A stretch of 64,000 nucleotides of DNA from Trichococcus sp. K1Tr. Its GTDB lineage: Bacteria; Bacillota; Bacilli; Lactobacillales; Aerococcaceae. The translations under genes were made by a program, and so were the position numbers. The notes below the pieces were generated by a model. That model saw only the letters and a list, made by a program, of their open reading frames with translations. It did not search any database and was not told where the DNA came from. Of this stretch, positions 7,752 through 17,058 are shown piece by piece (positions within the stretch are counted from its first letter, which is position 1; every line of letters starts with the position of its first letter). The stretch covers positions 124,001 to 188,000 of the forward strand of contig NZ_JAQMHR010000003.1 of assembly GCF_028309625.1 (NCBI RefSeq). Reading direction: 5' to 3'.

Positions 7752-9022
7752 ATGAAATAACGAAAAAAGGAGAAACAATTTTAGGGTTTATTGCTATCAT
7801 ACTTCTTTTAGCGCTAGGTAAGACCCAGCTGGCGTCGGACATGTTGTTTTTCAGACTTGTAATCGGAGCGGGACTAGGCTATTCGCTTTCCAGAGCCTAT
7901 ACAGGCTTCGCGGGTAGCGTGAACCGTGCTTACAAGACAGGATCGACCAAGCTTATGCGTACACTGATGTTCATGTTCTTCATCTCATCCGTTGTGACAG
8001 CAGCGTTGCTTTTCAAGGGAGATGTGACGACATTCGGACTTTGGATCAATCCAATCAACCTTGGTCTGATTTTGGGAGGTCTTCTATTCGGATTCGGCAT
8101 GAGCTTCTCATCCTGCTGTGCATCGGGTGTGCTGACAGACCTCATCACCGGTCTGCCAAGAGCTTTTGTCACTTTGATATTCTTCGGGATGGGCGTGTTT
8201 TTGGGCTTCCCGTTGCAGAATACCGCGAGCATTGTCAAAGAATCTTGGTTCACTTCGGCTACCGGAGCGAACTTCAGCCAGGGTGTCTTTTTACCGGATC
8301 TTTTCCAATGGGACGGCTTGGGCGGTTATTTGGGTGCTGTGGTCCTGACAGGAATCTTTGCACTCATCGTTATTGTCATTTCTTACAAATTTGAGCAGAA
8401 GCGAAAGAACGAAAATACTTACGTTGGGGTTTCAGCAGAAAAAATGCAGGAAGAAGAGGCTCCCTTCGATTCCAAGAACTTCGCGCTACTCAGCGAAGCC
8501 ACATACGACAGAATGTTCGTGAAACCTTGGACACTTACGCAAGGTGCTGTGGCGATCACGTTGCTGTATACTTTGCTTATGGGTGTCACGCGTTCCGGAT
8601 GGGGCGCATCAACACCTTACGGTCTCTGGTTTGGTAAGTTCCTGATGATGTTTGGCGTTTCTGCGGATTCCCTGGCATCCTTTGCCAAAATGAAACCGGA
8701 TGGATTCATCCAGCCATTTTTCGAGAATCCTGTATCCGTGCAAAACTTTGGGATACTGCTTGGTACAATCATCTACCTTTTGACAGCGGGCAAGTTTGTC
8801 CAGACTTTCATGTCAGAATTGAAGATCAGCTTCAAAGAAGTATTGCTATTCGCCATGGGCGGATTGGCGATGGGGATCGGAACCCGATTGGCCAACGGTT
8901 GTAACGTGGGCGCCCTTTACACACCAATCGCGAACTTCTCTCTGTCCGGTTGGATCTTCCTCATCGTCATGGTCATCGGCGGTTGGGTCGGAAATACGCT
9001 GGGCAAGAAAATCAACAGCTAA
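7752..9022 (+). CDS. YeeE/YedE family thiosulfate/sulfur transporter (start region disrupted)
   Basis: A membrane protein with about ten helices in two half-repeats. Conserved cysteines lie in FSSCCASG and NGCNVGA, the marks of YeeE/YedE (DUF395, TsuA-like) proteins that bring thiosulfate-type sulfur into the cell. GGAGG and ATG at 7752 are followed at once by AAA TAA. One extra A there would give MKITKKGETILGFIAI and join the long frame. No ATG, GTG or TTG exists in the long frame until 7841, which would remove a membrane helix. An ATT at 7778 sits 5 bases after AAGGAG and could be the real start. Confidence 0.8.
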
Positions 9023-9112
9023 GTAAAAATGCTAAGCTAACCTGCATCACGCATCACGTTTTGAGATAGCTTAAGGAAATGTCCTTGTCAATTGGTACAA
9101 GACGGACTGACC

Positions 9113-9158
9113 AACAAACCCTAAAAGAGGCAGTGAGTCTCTTTTAGGGTTTGTTTTT
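9113..9158 (+). terminator. Terminator after the first YeeE gene
   Basis: AACAAACCCTAAAAGAG pairs perfectly with CTCTTTTAGGGTTTGTT over 17 bp, followed by TTTTG. Confidence 0.93.
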
Positions 9159-9217
9159 GTTTTGAGGATATCTGATTAGGGTCATGGGCTTTATCTTGGG
9201 ACACTGTAAGCAGATGG

Positions 9218-9247
9218 TTGGTTAATGTATCCAAATGATGCTATAAT
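9218..9247 (+). promoter_or_regulatory. Promoter of the LysR regulator gene
   Basis: TTGGTT (9218-9223), an 18-bp spacer and TATAAT (9242-9247). Confidence 0.6.
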
Positions 9248-9280
9248 ACTACTGTATACGCTGCGCCGAATTAGATTTCT

Positions 9281-9302
9281 GCCGATCCGCTTGCGGATCG
9301 GC
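9281..9302 (+). repeat. Perfect hairpin in the LysR leader
   Basis: GCCGATCCGC and GCGGATCGGC are exact complements separated by TT. The hairpin lies in the 5' leader, about 20 bases before the ribosome site of the LysR gene, with no T-run. It could be an mRNA stability or translation element, or a protein-binding palindrome. Confidence 0.6.
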
Positions 9303-9335
9303 ATGCGCCGGCAAAAGAAACGAAAGGGTGACTTC

Positions 9336-10214
9336 ATGCTCGATTATCGCTACCAGACCTTCTTGGTCTTGGCTGATCATTTAAACTACACAAAAGCTGC
9401 ATCGGTTCTTTCCCTATCGCAGCCGACTGTCACAAAACATATTCAGTTTTTGGAGAACGATCTGGGGATTAAACTATTCCAGTACCAAGATCGTAATCTT
9501 AAATTGACGAGAAAAGGAGAATTGCTGCGGGAGCGTTTGGTTCTGATCAATCGACAGATCAATGACTTATTGCGCACATTGACAACGTATTCGGAGCGTC
9601 CAGACTTTACGATCGGTGTCAGCCGAACAATCGGGGAGTATTATATACCCAACCATACGTCTTTGTTTGGAAAGGAACAAAGTATCCAATGGCATCTCTT
9701 AGTTGAAAATACGCAACAACTGTCTGCATTCCTTTATCAGAAAAAAATAGATTTTGCGCTTATATCTGGTCCCGTGAAAAGTAAAGAGTTCGAAAAGCTT
9801 CCGTTTTTTGAGGATGAAATCCTTCTCGTATGTGCACCGGAACATCCTTTTAGCGGAAAAGTTGTGGAATATGATCGACTCAGTGAGCAGCACCTGTTTT
9901 TGCGTGAAGAAGGCTCAGGGGTTAGCGATACGGTGGAAAAGTATCTGCACCAAGAGAATCATTCCCTGAATACATTCCATAGAGTCAGCCGTATCGGGAA
10001 TATCCAACTATTGAAGAGCTACATAAAAAATAATGATGGCATCGGTTTTTTGTACCATTTATCGGTCGAAGAAGAATTGAAGGAAGGCTCCTTGTCCACG
10101 ATTACGATCAAGAATTTCAGCTTGAAGCAACCGTATTATCTTACTTACTTGAAGCAGAGCCAAAAACAAAGGGATATCGATGCTGTTTTGACTACGTTTT
10201 TTGCAACAAGCTAG
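9336..10214 (+). CDS. LysR family transcriptional regulator
   Basis: The protein has 292 residues. The N-terminal winged helix-turn-helix (about residues 1-60) includes FLVLADHLNYTKAASVLSLSQPTVTKHI, shown here only as far as it marks the family, then a linker helix and a periplasmic-binding-fold effector domain. It lies between two YeeE/YedE sulfur transporters, so it probably controls them in response to a sulfur metabolite, as CysL/CysB-type regulators do. The ATG at 9336 follows GAAAGGGTGA; upstream ATG codons in frame lack a ribosome site. An inverted repeat before 10521 is a candidate binding site. Confidence 0.88.
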   Translation: MLDYRYQTFLVLADHLNYTKAASVLSLSQPTVTKHIQFLENDLGIKLFQYQDRNLKLTRKGELLRERLVLINRQINDLLRTLTTYSERPDFTIGVSRTIGEYYIPNHTSLFGKEQSIQWHLLVENTQQLSAFLYQKKIDFALISGPVKSKEFEKLPFFEDEILLVCAPEHPFSGKVVEYDRLSEQHLFLREEGSGVSDTVEKYLHQENHSLNTFHRVSRIGNIQLLKSYIKNNDGIGFLYHLSVEEELKEGSLSTITIKNFSLKQPYYLTYLKQSQKQRDIDAVLTTFFATS

Positions 10215-10301
10215 TCGATCAAAATAATATTTGGAAAACTGCAATCGGACAATCTGCTGGGGATGGGATGCACGACTGTCTCCAACAGAGATTAATGGTT
10301 A

Positions 10302-10389
10302 TTTCACAATTACATTGTGAAACTATTCCTTTTTGTAATGCTAGTATTCTATATCTTCATTTCACAACCACACCGACAAACTATATAAT
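10302..10389 (+). promoter_or_regulatory. Inverted-repeat operator and promoter of the second YeeE gene
   Basis: TTTCACAAT-N3-ATTGTGAAA (10302-10322) is a perfect 9-bp inverted repeat. A half site TTTCACAA (10360-10367) overlaps the -35 TTCACA (10361-10366), which stands 17 bp from TATAAT (10384-10389). A distal full site plus a half site over the -35 fits LysR-type control. The leader from about 10396 to 10520 holds a weak hairpin and no convincing ORF. Confidence 0.65.
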
Positions 10390-10520
10390 AGATAGTGTAA
10401 GTAAGGTTGTTCGGCACGGTGAACGACGCATCCATCATTTTTTTGCGATTACATGTGAATGGGTGAGCGATTGGTTGTGTGGAATAACATTATCGATTAT
10501 AGGATTAGGGAGGAAATAAT

Positions 10521-11828
10521 ATGGAACTATCGCAAGCGACGACAAAAAAGCAATCTTTCTTGCAACCGATTATCGGTGTTGCACTTATTTTGGGGTTAGT
10601 TTTCTTTGCGGGCTATTTAGGCGGTCTGAAAGATAATTTACCGCTTTATTTATTCGCCGGAGCAGTTCTGGGCTACATTTTGACGCGTGCCCGGTTCGGC
10701 TTCGCTGGTGGAATCAAAAGGATTTATATGCGTGGAGAAGGAAGTTTGTCTAAAGCTTTGATTGTCTTGCTTTTGGTTACCGCTTTCGTCATCATGGGAA
10801 TCCAATGGAAGGCTGCTGCTGATGGCGCAATGCCTGCTTACTTGGCTACGGAAGGCCAAGCAATCATTCCCGGAACCACAAATGTTTACTTTACAAACCT
10901 GGCTACTGTCGTTGGGGGATTTATCTTTGGTGTAGGGATGATGTTGGCGGGAGGTTGCGGTTCGGGCACGTTGGCTGACTTCGGTGAAGGTTCCGGTCGT
11001 GCGCTGATTGCATTTATCTTTTTTGTTCTTGGCGCCGCCCCAGGGCACTATGCTCGTGAAGTGTTTGACGAAACGACACTTGGACAAATCGGTTACCAAA
11101 TGCACCTCCCACAACTGTTTGGCTATTTCGGAGCTTTTCTGATCACGGTCATCCTGTTGGCAAGCATGTATTGGATTGTCGTCCGGTATGAGAATATGCG
11201 CAAGCGGGAAGGTACTTACATGGATCCGAAAGGGGACTATGAAGATTTCGAATTACCACTTGAAAACCAGGAGAAAGCGTCTTTCTTCAGTTACCAAACC
11301 TACCATAAATTGTTTGTTGAGCGTTGGAGCTTCACTGTAGGGGCATTGACATTGGCGCTTGCTGCGTTGTTCGTATTAGTGACGACGGGGGAAAACTGGG
11401 GTGTATCCACGGCTCTTGTGACATGGAACGTAGCATTGTTCCAATCACTGGGATTTGAATTCCCTGCTGAATACTTCCAATCGCATATCGATAAAGTGAA
11501 CGCCGGCTTATTGAGTGACGGAGGGACGATTCGGAACATCGGCTTGTTCTTTGGTTGTACGATAAGTTTCTTGTTGGCGAACCGTTTCAAGTTCGATTTT
11601 GATTTCAACGCAAAAGATGCCTTTTACTTCGCATTAGGTGGCTTGATGCTAGGCTTTGGTTCCCGTCTTGGATTAGGATGTAATATCGGAGCAATGTATG
11701 CTGCAATTTCCAGCTTCTCATTCTCAGGCTGGGTCTTCTTAATTTCGATGACAATTGGCGGTATCATTGGTATGAAAGCATTTGCTGGGAAAGTATGTAT
11801 TCTCCCGCACAGAATCGGAAAGAAATAG
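10521..11828 (+). CDS. YeeE/YedE family sulfur transporter (second copy)
   Basis: The protein has 435 residues and about ten to twelve membrane helices. The two conserved cysteine sites are AGGCGSG and GLGCNIGA. It is clearly related to the protein at 7752, but has a longer extracytoplasmic segment around residues 85-115. The family imports thiosulfate or related sulfane sulfur. The next gene, a reductase-rhodanese fusion, would process such sulfur inside the cell. GGGAGGA precedes the ATG. The LysR gene just upstream is the likely regulator. Confidence 0.9.
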   Translation: MELSQATTKKQSFLQPIIGVALILGLVFFAGYLGGLKDNLPLYLFAGAVLGYILTRARFGFAGGIKRIYMRGEGSLSKALIVLLLVTAFVIMGIQWKAAADGAMPAYLATEGQAIIPGTTNVYFTNLATVVGGFIFGVGMMLAGGCGSGTLADFGEGSGRALIAFIFFVLGAAPGHYAREVFDETTLGQIGYQMHLPQLFGYFGAFLITVILLASMYWIVVRYENMRKREGTYMDPKGDYEDFELPLENQEKASFFSYQTYHKLFVERWSFTVGALTLALAALFVLVTTGENWGVSTALVTWNVALFQSLGFEFPAEYFQSHIDKVNAGLLSDGGTIRNIGLFFGCTISFLLANRFKFDFDFNAKDAFYFALGGLMLGFGSRLGLGCNIGAMYAAISSFSFSGWVFLISMTIGGIIGMKAFAGKVCILPHRIGKK

Positions 11829-11899
11829 GCAACACTTGATCGGCACATAACGTGAACCATGCATAAAAACATATAAAAAATTATTAGGAGGCCTTTTCT

Positions 11900-13597
11900 A
11901 TGGGTAAAAAAGTATTGATCGTCGGTGGAGTTGCTGGAGGCGCTTCAGTCGCTGCACGGGTAAGACGTTTGGATGAATCAGCTGAAATCGTGATGTTCGA
12001 AAGAGGACCGTACGTCTCTTTCTCGAACTGCTGCATTCCGTTCCACATCAGTGGGGATATCGAAGAATCAGACAGTCTGGTATTGATGACACCGCCGGAA
12101 TTCGATAAGCAATACAACATCGATGCACGTGTCTACAATGAAGTGGTGGCCATAAATCAGGAAGAAAAGACCGTATCCGTAAAAAATGTGCAGACAGGCG
12201 AATCATACGAAGAGGCTTATGATGTCTTATTCCTTGCGCCGGGTGCAAATGCGGTTCGTCCGCGTTCCATCGCCGGGATCGATTCCAAGCATGTGTTCGT
12301 CATGAAGACGGTTCCGGACGTGGCTTCCCTGACGGCCTATGCCAAGGCCAACGAAGTCAAAGATGTGGCTGTCGTGGGCGGTGGCTATATCGGCCTTGAA
12401 GTCGCGGAGAACCTGAAATACGCTGGCTACAATGTATCGTTGATCGAAGCGCAAGATCAAGTGATGGCACCGATGGATTATGATATGGTCCAAATCATCA
12501 ACCGCGAAATCATGAAAAATGGTGTGGATCTGATTTTGAAAGACAGCGTCCAAGCGATTGGTTCGGATGAAGTGACACTGGCTTCAGGCCGTACCGTCAA
12601 AGCGCAAGCCGTTGTAATGGCGATTGGAGTGACGCCGGAAAATGCGTTGGCTAAACAGGCTGGATTGGACTTGGGTGTCGCCGGCTCCATCAAAGTGAAC
12701 CATCACTATCAAACAAGCAATCCACATATTTATGCCGTTGGGGATGCAATTGAAACATCTTGCTTCTTTACGGGGCAAAAAATGCAATTGACGCTTGCCG
12801 GTCCCGCGCAACGTCAAGCACGCGCTGCCGCTGATCATGTATATGGCCGGACTTATCTCAACACAGGCGTTATCGGGTCTTCTAGCATGAAGATGTTCGG
12901 ATTGAACACCGCTAATACTGGCCTTAACGAGAAGCAATGCCAAGCGCGCGGCATCGACTACGATTTTGCCTATGTTATCCCGAAAGACAAGGTCAGCATC
13001 ATGCCCGATGCGGAAAACTTGTTTTTTAAATTGATCTTTGCAGTGCCATCAGGAAAAATCCTGGGAGCGCAAGCAGTCGGACGCGGAAATGTTGATAAAC
13101 GGATCGATGTCATCGCTACGGCAATCATGTTGAATGCTAATCTTGAGGACTTGAAAGAGTTGGAATTGAGCTATTCCCCGCACTTCTCCACAGCCAAGGA
13201 TGTCGTGAACCATGCCGTTCTGGTCGGATTGAATATTTTGAATGGCGAATTCAAAAAAGTGCCGGTAAGCAAAGTGCGTGAATTGGTTGAAAGCGGCGCG
13301 ATGATCATCGATGCACGCGAAGAACATGAATATCAAAAGAGCCATGTAAAAGGCGCAGTCAATATCCCGTTGAGCCAATTCCGCGCAAGGCTGGATGAGA
13401 TTCCTAAAGATCAGCCGGTTTATGTTCACTGCCGTTCCAGCCAACGCAGCTATAACATGGTGCGTGCGCTTGGACAATTAGGCTTTGAGAACATCTACAA
13501 CATAGACGGTTCCTTCTTGGGTATTTCCGAATACGAGTACTTTAACGACGTCACTTTGAATCGCGACCCAATCGTGACAGAATATAACTTCAATTAA
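11900..13597 (+). CDS. CoA-disulfide reductase / rhodanese fusion (FAD-dependent)
   Basis: The protein has 565 residues. The N-terminal FAD/NAD(P) disulfide-oxidoreductase part starts with VGGVAGG and has the active cysteine C44 in SFSNCCIP; a second NAD-binding glycine motif VVGGGYIGLE lies near residue 155. The dimerisation domain follows, then a C-terminal rhodanese domain with C511 in HCRSSQRS. Such CoADR-Rhd fusions reduce CoA disulfide or persulfide and handle sulfane sulfur in the cytoplasm. It lies 71 bases after the second YeeE gene with its own AGGAGG. Most relatives have NCG; here the pair is NCC. Confidence 0.92.
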   Translation: MGKKVLIVGGVAGGASVAARVRRLDESAEIVMFERGPYVSFSNCCIPFHISGDIEESDSLVLMTPPEFDKQYNIDARVYNEVVAINQEEKTVSVKNVQTGESYEEAYDVLFLAPGANAVRPRSIAGIDSKHVFVMKTVPDVASLTAYAKANEVKDVAVVGGGYIGLEVAENLKYAGYNVSLIEAQDQVMAPMDYDMVQIINREIMKNGVDLILKDSVQAIGSDEVTLASGRTVKAQAVVMAIGVTPENALAKQAGLDLGVAGSIKVNHHYQTSNPHIYAVGDAIETSCFFTGQKMQLTLAGPAQRQARAAADHVYGRTYLNTGVIGSSSMKMFGLNTANTGLNEKQCQARGIDYDFAYVIPKDKVSIMPDAENLFFKLIFAVPSGKILGAQAVGRGNVDKRIDVIATAIMLNANLEDLKELELSYSPHFSTAKDVVNHAVLVGLNILNGEFKKVPVSKVRELVESGAMIIDAREEHEYQKSHVKGAVNIPLSQFRARLDEIPKDQPVYVHCRSSQRSYNMVRALGQLGFENIYNIDGSFLGISEYEYFNDVTLNRDPIVTEYNFN

Positions 13598-13646
13598 TAC
13601 AAATCAATACAAACAAGACAGCAACAGGCTGTAATAGAATAGCCCG

Positions 13647-13684
13647 GATCAAGCGAGGAGAAATCTATTTCTGCTCGCTTGATT
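13647..13684 (+). terminator. Probable terminator after the CoADR-rhodanese gene
   Basis: GATCAAGCGAG pairs with CTCGCTTGATT. The T-tract after it is short (GTTATTG), so termination may be partial, allowing read-through into the ABC genes. Confidence 0.55.
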
Positions 13685-13733
13685 GTTATTGTCCGGAATA
13701 AAGTTTATCATAAATGAATAAGGGGGAATGTTT

Positions 13734-14519
13734 ATGAATGCGAAAAAAACCAAAAGTCGCTTCGAAATTACATTGACATTCGTCACATGGTTCGCTATTT
13801 TTCTGTTGTGGTTTTTGGTTACAAACCTACGTGAGGTATCATCTTTGATTCTTCCGTCTCCACAGGAAGTATGGAAAACGTTCATCGCCATTGTCCAAAA
13901 CGGGTACAACAACATCAGCTTGTGGCAACACTTGAGCGACAGTTTTGTGCGTTTATTTTGGGCTGTGATTGCAGCCTTTGTGACCGCAGTTCCGCTCGGG
14001 TTATTGAGCGGCTATTTTGGGAAATTTCGGGCCATCATCGATTCGATTGTGCAGTTCTATCGGCCGATCCCGCCATTAGCCTACTATGCGTTGTTGATTT
14101 TATGGATGGGCATCGATGATGCCTCAAAAGTCACGTTGCTTTATCTGGCTGCGTTTGCTCCAATCTACATTGCCTGCGTTGCGGCAGTGAACAGCGTGAA
14201 TCAGGACTATATTCTGAGCTCCCGTTCTTTGGGTGCGAGCCAAAAGGATGTCTTTCTCAAAATCGTCCTTCCGGCTTGTATGCCGGATATTTTCACGGGA
14301 TTGCGCACAGCGATGGGGTTTGCCTACACCACTTTGGTGGCTGCCGAAATGACTGCGGCGACTTCCGGAATCGGCTGGATGGTTATCGATGCCTCCCGGT
14401 ATCTGAAATCAGATGTGATGTTCGTCGGCATCATCATAATGGGCATCACGGGCATTCTGATGGACAGCGGGTTACTCTATTTGGAAAATAAATTTATATT
14501 CTGGAAAGGGAAGGATTAA
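13734..14519 (+). CDS. ABC transporter permease, taurine/sulfonate/nitrate type
   Basis: The protein has 261 residues and about six membrane helices. The conserved cytoplasmic EAA loop is visible as SRSLGASQKDVFLKIVLPA. It belongs to the SsuC/TauC/NrtB permease group and forms an importer with the next two genes. The ATG at 13734 is preferred to that at 13728 because AGGGGG ends one base before 13728. It follows sulfur genes, so a sulfur-containing solute is the best guess. The substrate is not proven. Confidence 0.9.
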   Translation: MNAKKTKSRFEITLTFVTWFAIFLLWFLVTNLREVSSLILPSPQEVWKTFIAIVQNGYNNISLWQHLSDSFVRLFWAVIAAFVTAVPLGLLSGYFGKFRAIIDSIVQFYRPIPPLAYYALLILWMGIDDASKVTLLYLAAFAPIYIACVAAVNSVNQDYILSSRSLGASQKDVFLKIVLPACMPDIFTGLRTAMGFAYTTLVAAEMTAATSGIGWMVIDASRYLKSDVMFVGIIIMGITGILMDSGLLYLENKFIFWKGKD

Positions 14520-14520
14520 T

Positions 14521-15552
14521 ATGAAAAGAAGAAAACTGTTTGGATGGATGCTGACTTTTTTGGCATCCAGTACATTAGCGGCCTGTGGAGGATCCGGGGA
14601 TACAACATCAGACCTTCCGGAAGAAATCAATATCGGTTATTTGCGTGTGCCGAACGATGAAAAAATCGCCAAGACAGAAGCCTTGTTCGATGAATATTTT
14701 GCGGATAAAGGCATCGAAACGAACTTCCTGGTTTTCGATTCAGGTGTGGAAGCGAACCAAGCGTTTGCATCAGGGAGCATCGATTTTGCATCGATGGGTA
14801 ACACTAACGGCATCATCGCCTTATCAAGAGGGTTGGATGTAGAGCTGATTTGGTTGCATGAAATTCTGGGTGAAATCGAAGCTTTGGCCGTGCGTAAAGA
14901 CAGCGGAATCGAAAAAGTCGAAGATTTGGCTGGAAAGAGCATTGCAACAACGTTTGCCTCCACTTCGCACTACAGTTTGCTGCAGGTTCTTAACGAGGCC
15001 GGTATCGCCGACCAAGTTCAACTGTTGGATATGCAGACTGTTGACATCGTTGCTGCATGGGAACGAGGGGACATCGATGCCGCCTATACGTGGCAGCCTT
15101 CTTTAGGTAGTCTGCTGGAAAACGGTGACATGTTGGTTTCCTCTGAACAGGTTGCATCGATGGGCCACCAGACGGCGAACGTGCTGCTGGCAAGAAAAGG
15201 ATTCACGGAACAGTATCCTGAGCTCACGGCGGATTTCATTGCGGCGCTTATCGCAGGAGGCAATCTTTACCGGGAAAATCCGGAACAGGCAGCCGCAATT
15301 GTTGCGGCACCGCTTGGAATAACGGTGGAAAATGCGTTGGGCCAGATGCAGGGATCGATTTGGCTGACGCCGGAAGAAGAAATTTCTGAGGCGTATATGG
15401 GTACCAGCGAATCAGCCGGCGCTTTCTCGAAAGTCATGAAAGAAACGGCCGATTTCTTGCTGGAACAGGGCTCGATCACAGAATCACCCTCGCAAGAGGA
15501 ATTTGATGCTTTCATCAATCCAAAGTACATCGAAATGTACTTGGAAAGATAA
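14521..15552 (+). CDS. ABC transporter substrate-binding lipoprotein, taurine/sulfonate type
   Basis: The protein has 343 residues with a lipoprotein signal ending in LAAC (C22). The mature part is a type-2 periplasmic-binding fold of the TauA/SsuA/NMT1 group, with GSIDFASMGNTNGI and DMQTVDIVAAWERGDIDAAYTW as typical ligand-site regions. It should sit on the outer face of the membrane and deliver a small acid such as a sulfonate to the permease encoded just upstream. The start lies one base after the permease stop. Confidence 0.9.
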   Translation: MKRRKLFGWMLTFLASSTLAACGGSGDTTSDLPEEINIGYLRVPNDEKIAKTEALFDEYFADKGIETNFLVFDSGVEANQAFASGSIDFASMGNTNGIIALSRGLDVELIWLHEILGEIEALAVRKDSGIEKVEDLAGKSIATTFASTSHYSLLQVLNEAGIADQVQLLDMQTVDIVAAWERGDIDAAYTWQPSLGSLLENGDMLVSSEQVASMGHQTANVLLARKGFTEQYPELTADFIAALIAGGNLYRENPEQAAAIVAAPLGITVENALGQMQGSIWLTPEEEISEAYMGTSESAGAFSKVMKETADFLLEQGSITESPSQEEFDAFINPKYIEMYLER

Positions 15553-15564
15553 GGATGTTTTGAT

Positions 15565-16380
15565 ATGAATACACAATCACCGTTAATCGAACTCCGCAAT
15601 GTCAGTATGGATTACGGCAGTGGCAAAGAACAGATGCTGGCTCTTGAAGAGATCAATCTGACGATTGCTCCCCAAGACTTTGTCTGTGTGCTGGGGCCTT
15701 CCGGTTGCGGGAAAAGTACGTTGCTGAAAATCATTGCCGGTTATCAACAACCGACAACCGGAGAAGCGATTTTTCAAGGCGAACCGATTCAGGGGCCGGA
15801 CTGGCATCGGGGAGTGGTCTTCCAGTCGCCAACGTTATATCCATGGCTGAATGTAAAAGATAATGTCGGTTTTGGTCCGAGCATCAGAGGGTTGGACAAA
15901 AAGGAAGTTGATCGGATCAGCGATCATTTCCTTGAACAAATCGGGATGCTGAAGGATAAAGACAAAGCCGTTTTTGAACTTTCCGGCGGCATGCGCCAAC
16001 GTGTGGCGTTGGCACGTGTTCTTGCCAATCGGCCGGAAATGATTCTGATGGATGAGCCGTTAGGGGCATTGGATGCATTGACGCGCCTGAATATGCAGAC
16101 ATTGATCCGTGATTTATGGCAAGAAAATAAAAATACGGTTCTTATGATCACGCATGATGTCGATGAAGCAATGTCGCTGGGCAACCGTCTCATCGTGATG
16201 TCGAAGCAACCAGGGAAAATCATTAAGACTTATGACTTGGATTACACGTATCAGGCGTTGAAAACAAATAATCACCGGGTCAACATAGATAGTACTTATC
16301 TGGAGATCAAGAACGAAATCCTCGACCTGATCAACACGGACTTGAACAGCCCTGCTTCTATCGAGATAAGCAAAAAATAA
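15565..16380 (+). CDS. ABC transporter ATP-binding protein, taurine/sulfonate type
   Basis: The protein has 271 residues. Walker A is GPSGCGKST, the signature is LSGGMRQR, and Walker B is MILMDEPLGALD, followed by the His switch in THDVDEA. These match the SsuB/TauB/NrtD group. It powers the importer formed with the two preceding genes, from which it is separated by 12 bases. The operon ends at the terminator at 16439. Confidence 0.93.
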   Translation: MNTQSPLIELRNVSMDYGSGKEQMLALEEINLTIAPQDFVCVLGPSGCGKSTLLKIIAGYQQPTTGEAIFQGEPIQGPDWHRGVVFQSPTLYPWLNVKDNVGFGPSIRGLDKKEVDRISDHFLEQIGMLKDKDKAVFELSGGMRQRVALARVLANRPEMILMDEPLGALDALTRLNMQTLIRDLWQENKNTVLMITHDVDEAMSLGNRLIVMSKQPGKIIKTYDLDYTYQALKTNNHRVNIDSTYLEIKNEILDLINTDLNSPASIEISKK

Positions 16381-16438
16381 GAAACAAAGACAGTCCTCGG
16401 GTAATCCGGGTCCCATTTCAAGAATAATCAAAAAAGAG

Positions 16439-16484
16439 GAAAATCAGCTGAAAACCGCGAAAACGGTATTCTCAGCTGATTTTT
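16439..16484 (+). terminator. Terminator of the taurine/sulfonate-type ABC operon
   Basis: AAAATCAGCTGA pairs with TCAGCTGATTTT; an inner ACCG/CGGT stem and TTTTCTTTT follow. Confidence 0.85.
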
Positions 16485-16595
16485 CTTTTGCGGACCCTCA
16501 AAATCGGGAAGAGTTCGTCACTAGGGATGTTGGCGACAATATGCTAAAATAACAGTAAATAGAGAATTCAAAATATGCAGAAAGAGATGATGTAT

Positions 16596-17054
16596 ATGGA
16601 AGAATTTAAGACGGAAAGAGCGTCCAGGCTCACGCTGGAACTTGTAAAAGAACTCTGGTCAAAAACCTACAATACCGATGGAAAACCTGATTGGTCACAC
16701 ATCTTACCTTACTATGACGATACTATTTACTTTAAAGATACAATACAGGAAATCAGAGGTATTGCGGCATTCAAGGAAATGACGGATAGACTGACAGAAC
16801 GCTCAAAAGATTTGAATATGAAATTGGTTAAAGTTGTGCAACAGGGGAATGATATATTCATCGAATGGGAGATGACAATCAGCTATAAGAAGTATCCCAG
16901 CTCCAACTTATACGGTTTTTCAAGATTAACCCTAAATGAGCAGGGCAAAATTATTGAGCAACGAGATTATTATGATCTGTGGGGAGATATATTTGATAAC
17001 ATCCCGTCATTCGGTAAAAGATACAGAAAATTCATGAAGAAAAAATTTGGGTGA
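16596..17054 (+). CDS. SnoaL/NTF2-like protein
   Basis: The protein has about 152 residues in the alpha+beta cone pattern of SnoaL-like polyketide cyclase / nuclear transport factor 2 proteins: an N-terminal helix, IEWEMTISYK and LYGFSRLTLNEQGKIIEQRDYYD strands. The family includes isomerases, cyclases and small-ligand binders. In-frame ATGs at 16575, 16587, 16590 and 16596 make the start uncertain; AAAGAG at 16581-16586 favours 16596. It leads an operon with an SDR and a CrtI-like flavoprotein, so it may bind or isomerise their lipid-like substrate. Confidence 0.75.
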   Translation: MEEFKTERASRLTLELVKELWSKTYNTDGKPDWSHILPYYDDTIYFKDTIQEIRGIAAFKEMTDRLTERSKDLNMKLVKVVQQGNDIFIEWEMTISYKKYPSSNLYGFSRLTLNEQGKIIEQRDYYDLWGDIFDNIPSFGKRYRKFMKKKFG

Positions 17055-17058
17055 CAAC

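Noticed and set aside
10302-10322. Rex operator
   Set aside because: Rex sites read TTGTGA-N6-TCACAA. Here the arms are in the opposite order (TCACAAT...ATTGTGA).
10268-10519. 83-codon frame ending just before the second YeeE gene
   Set aside because: It has no ribosome site, covers the operator and promoter, and its sequence has no recognisable pattern. It is treated as leader DNA.
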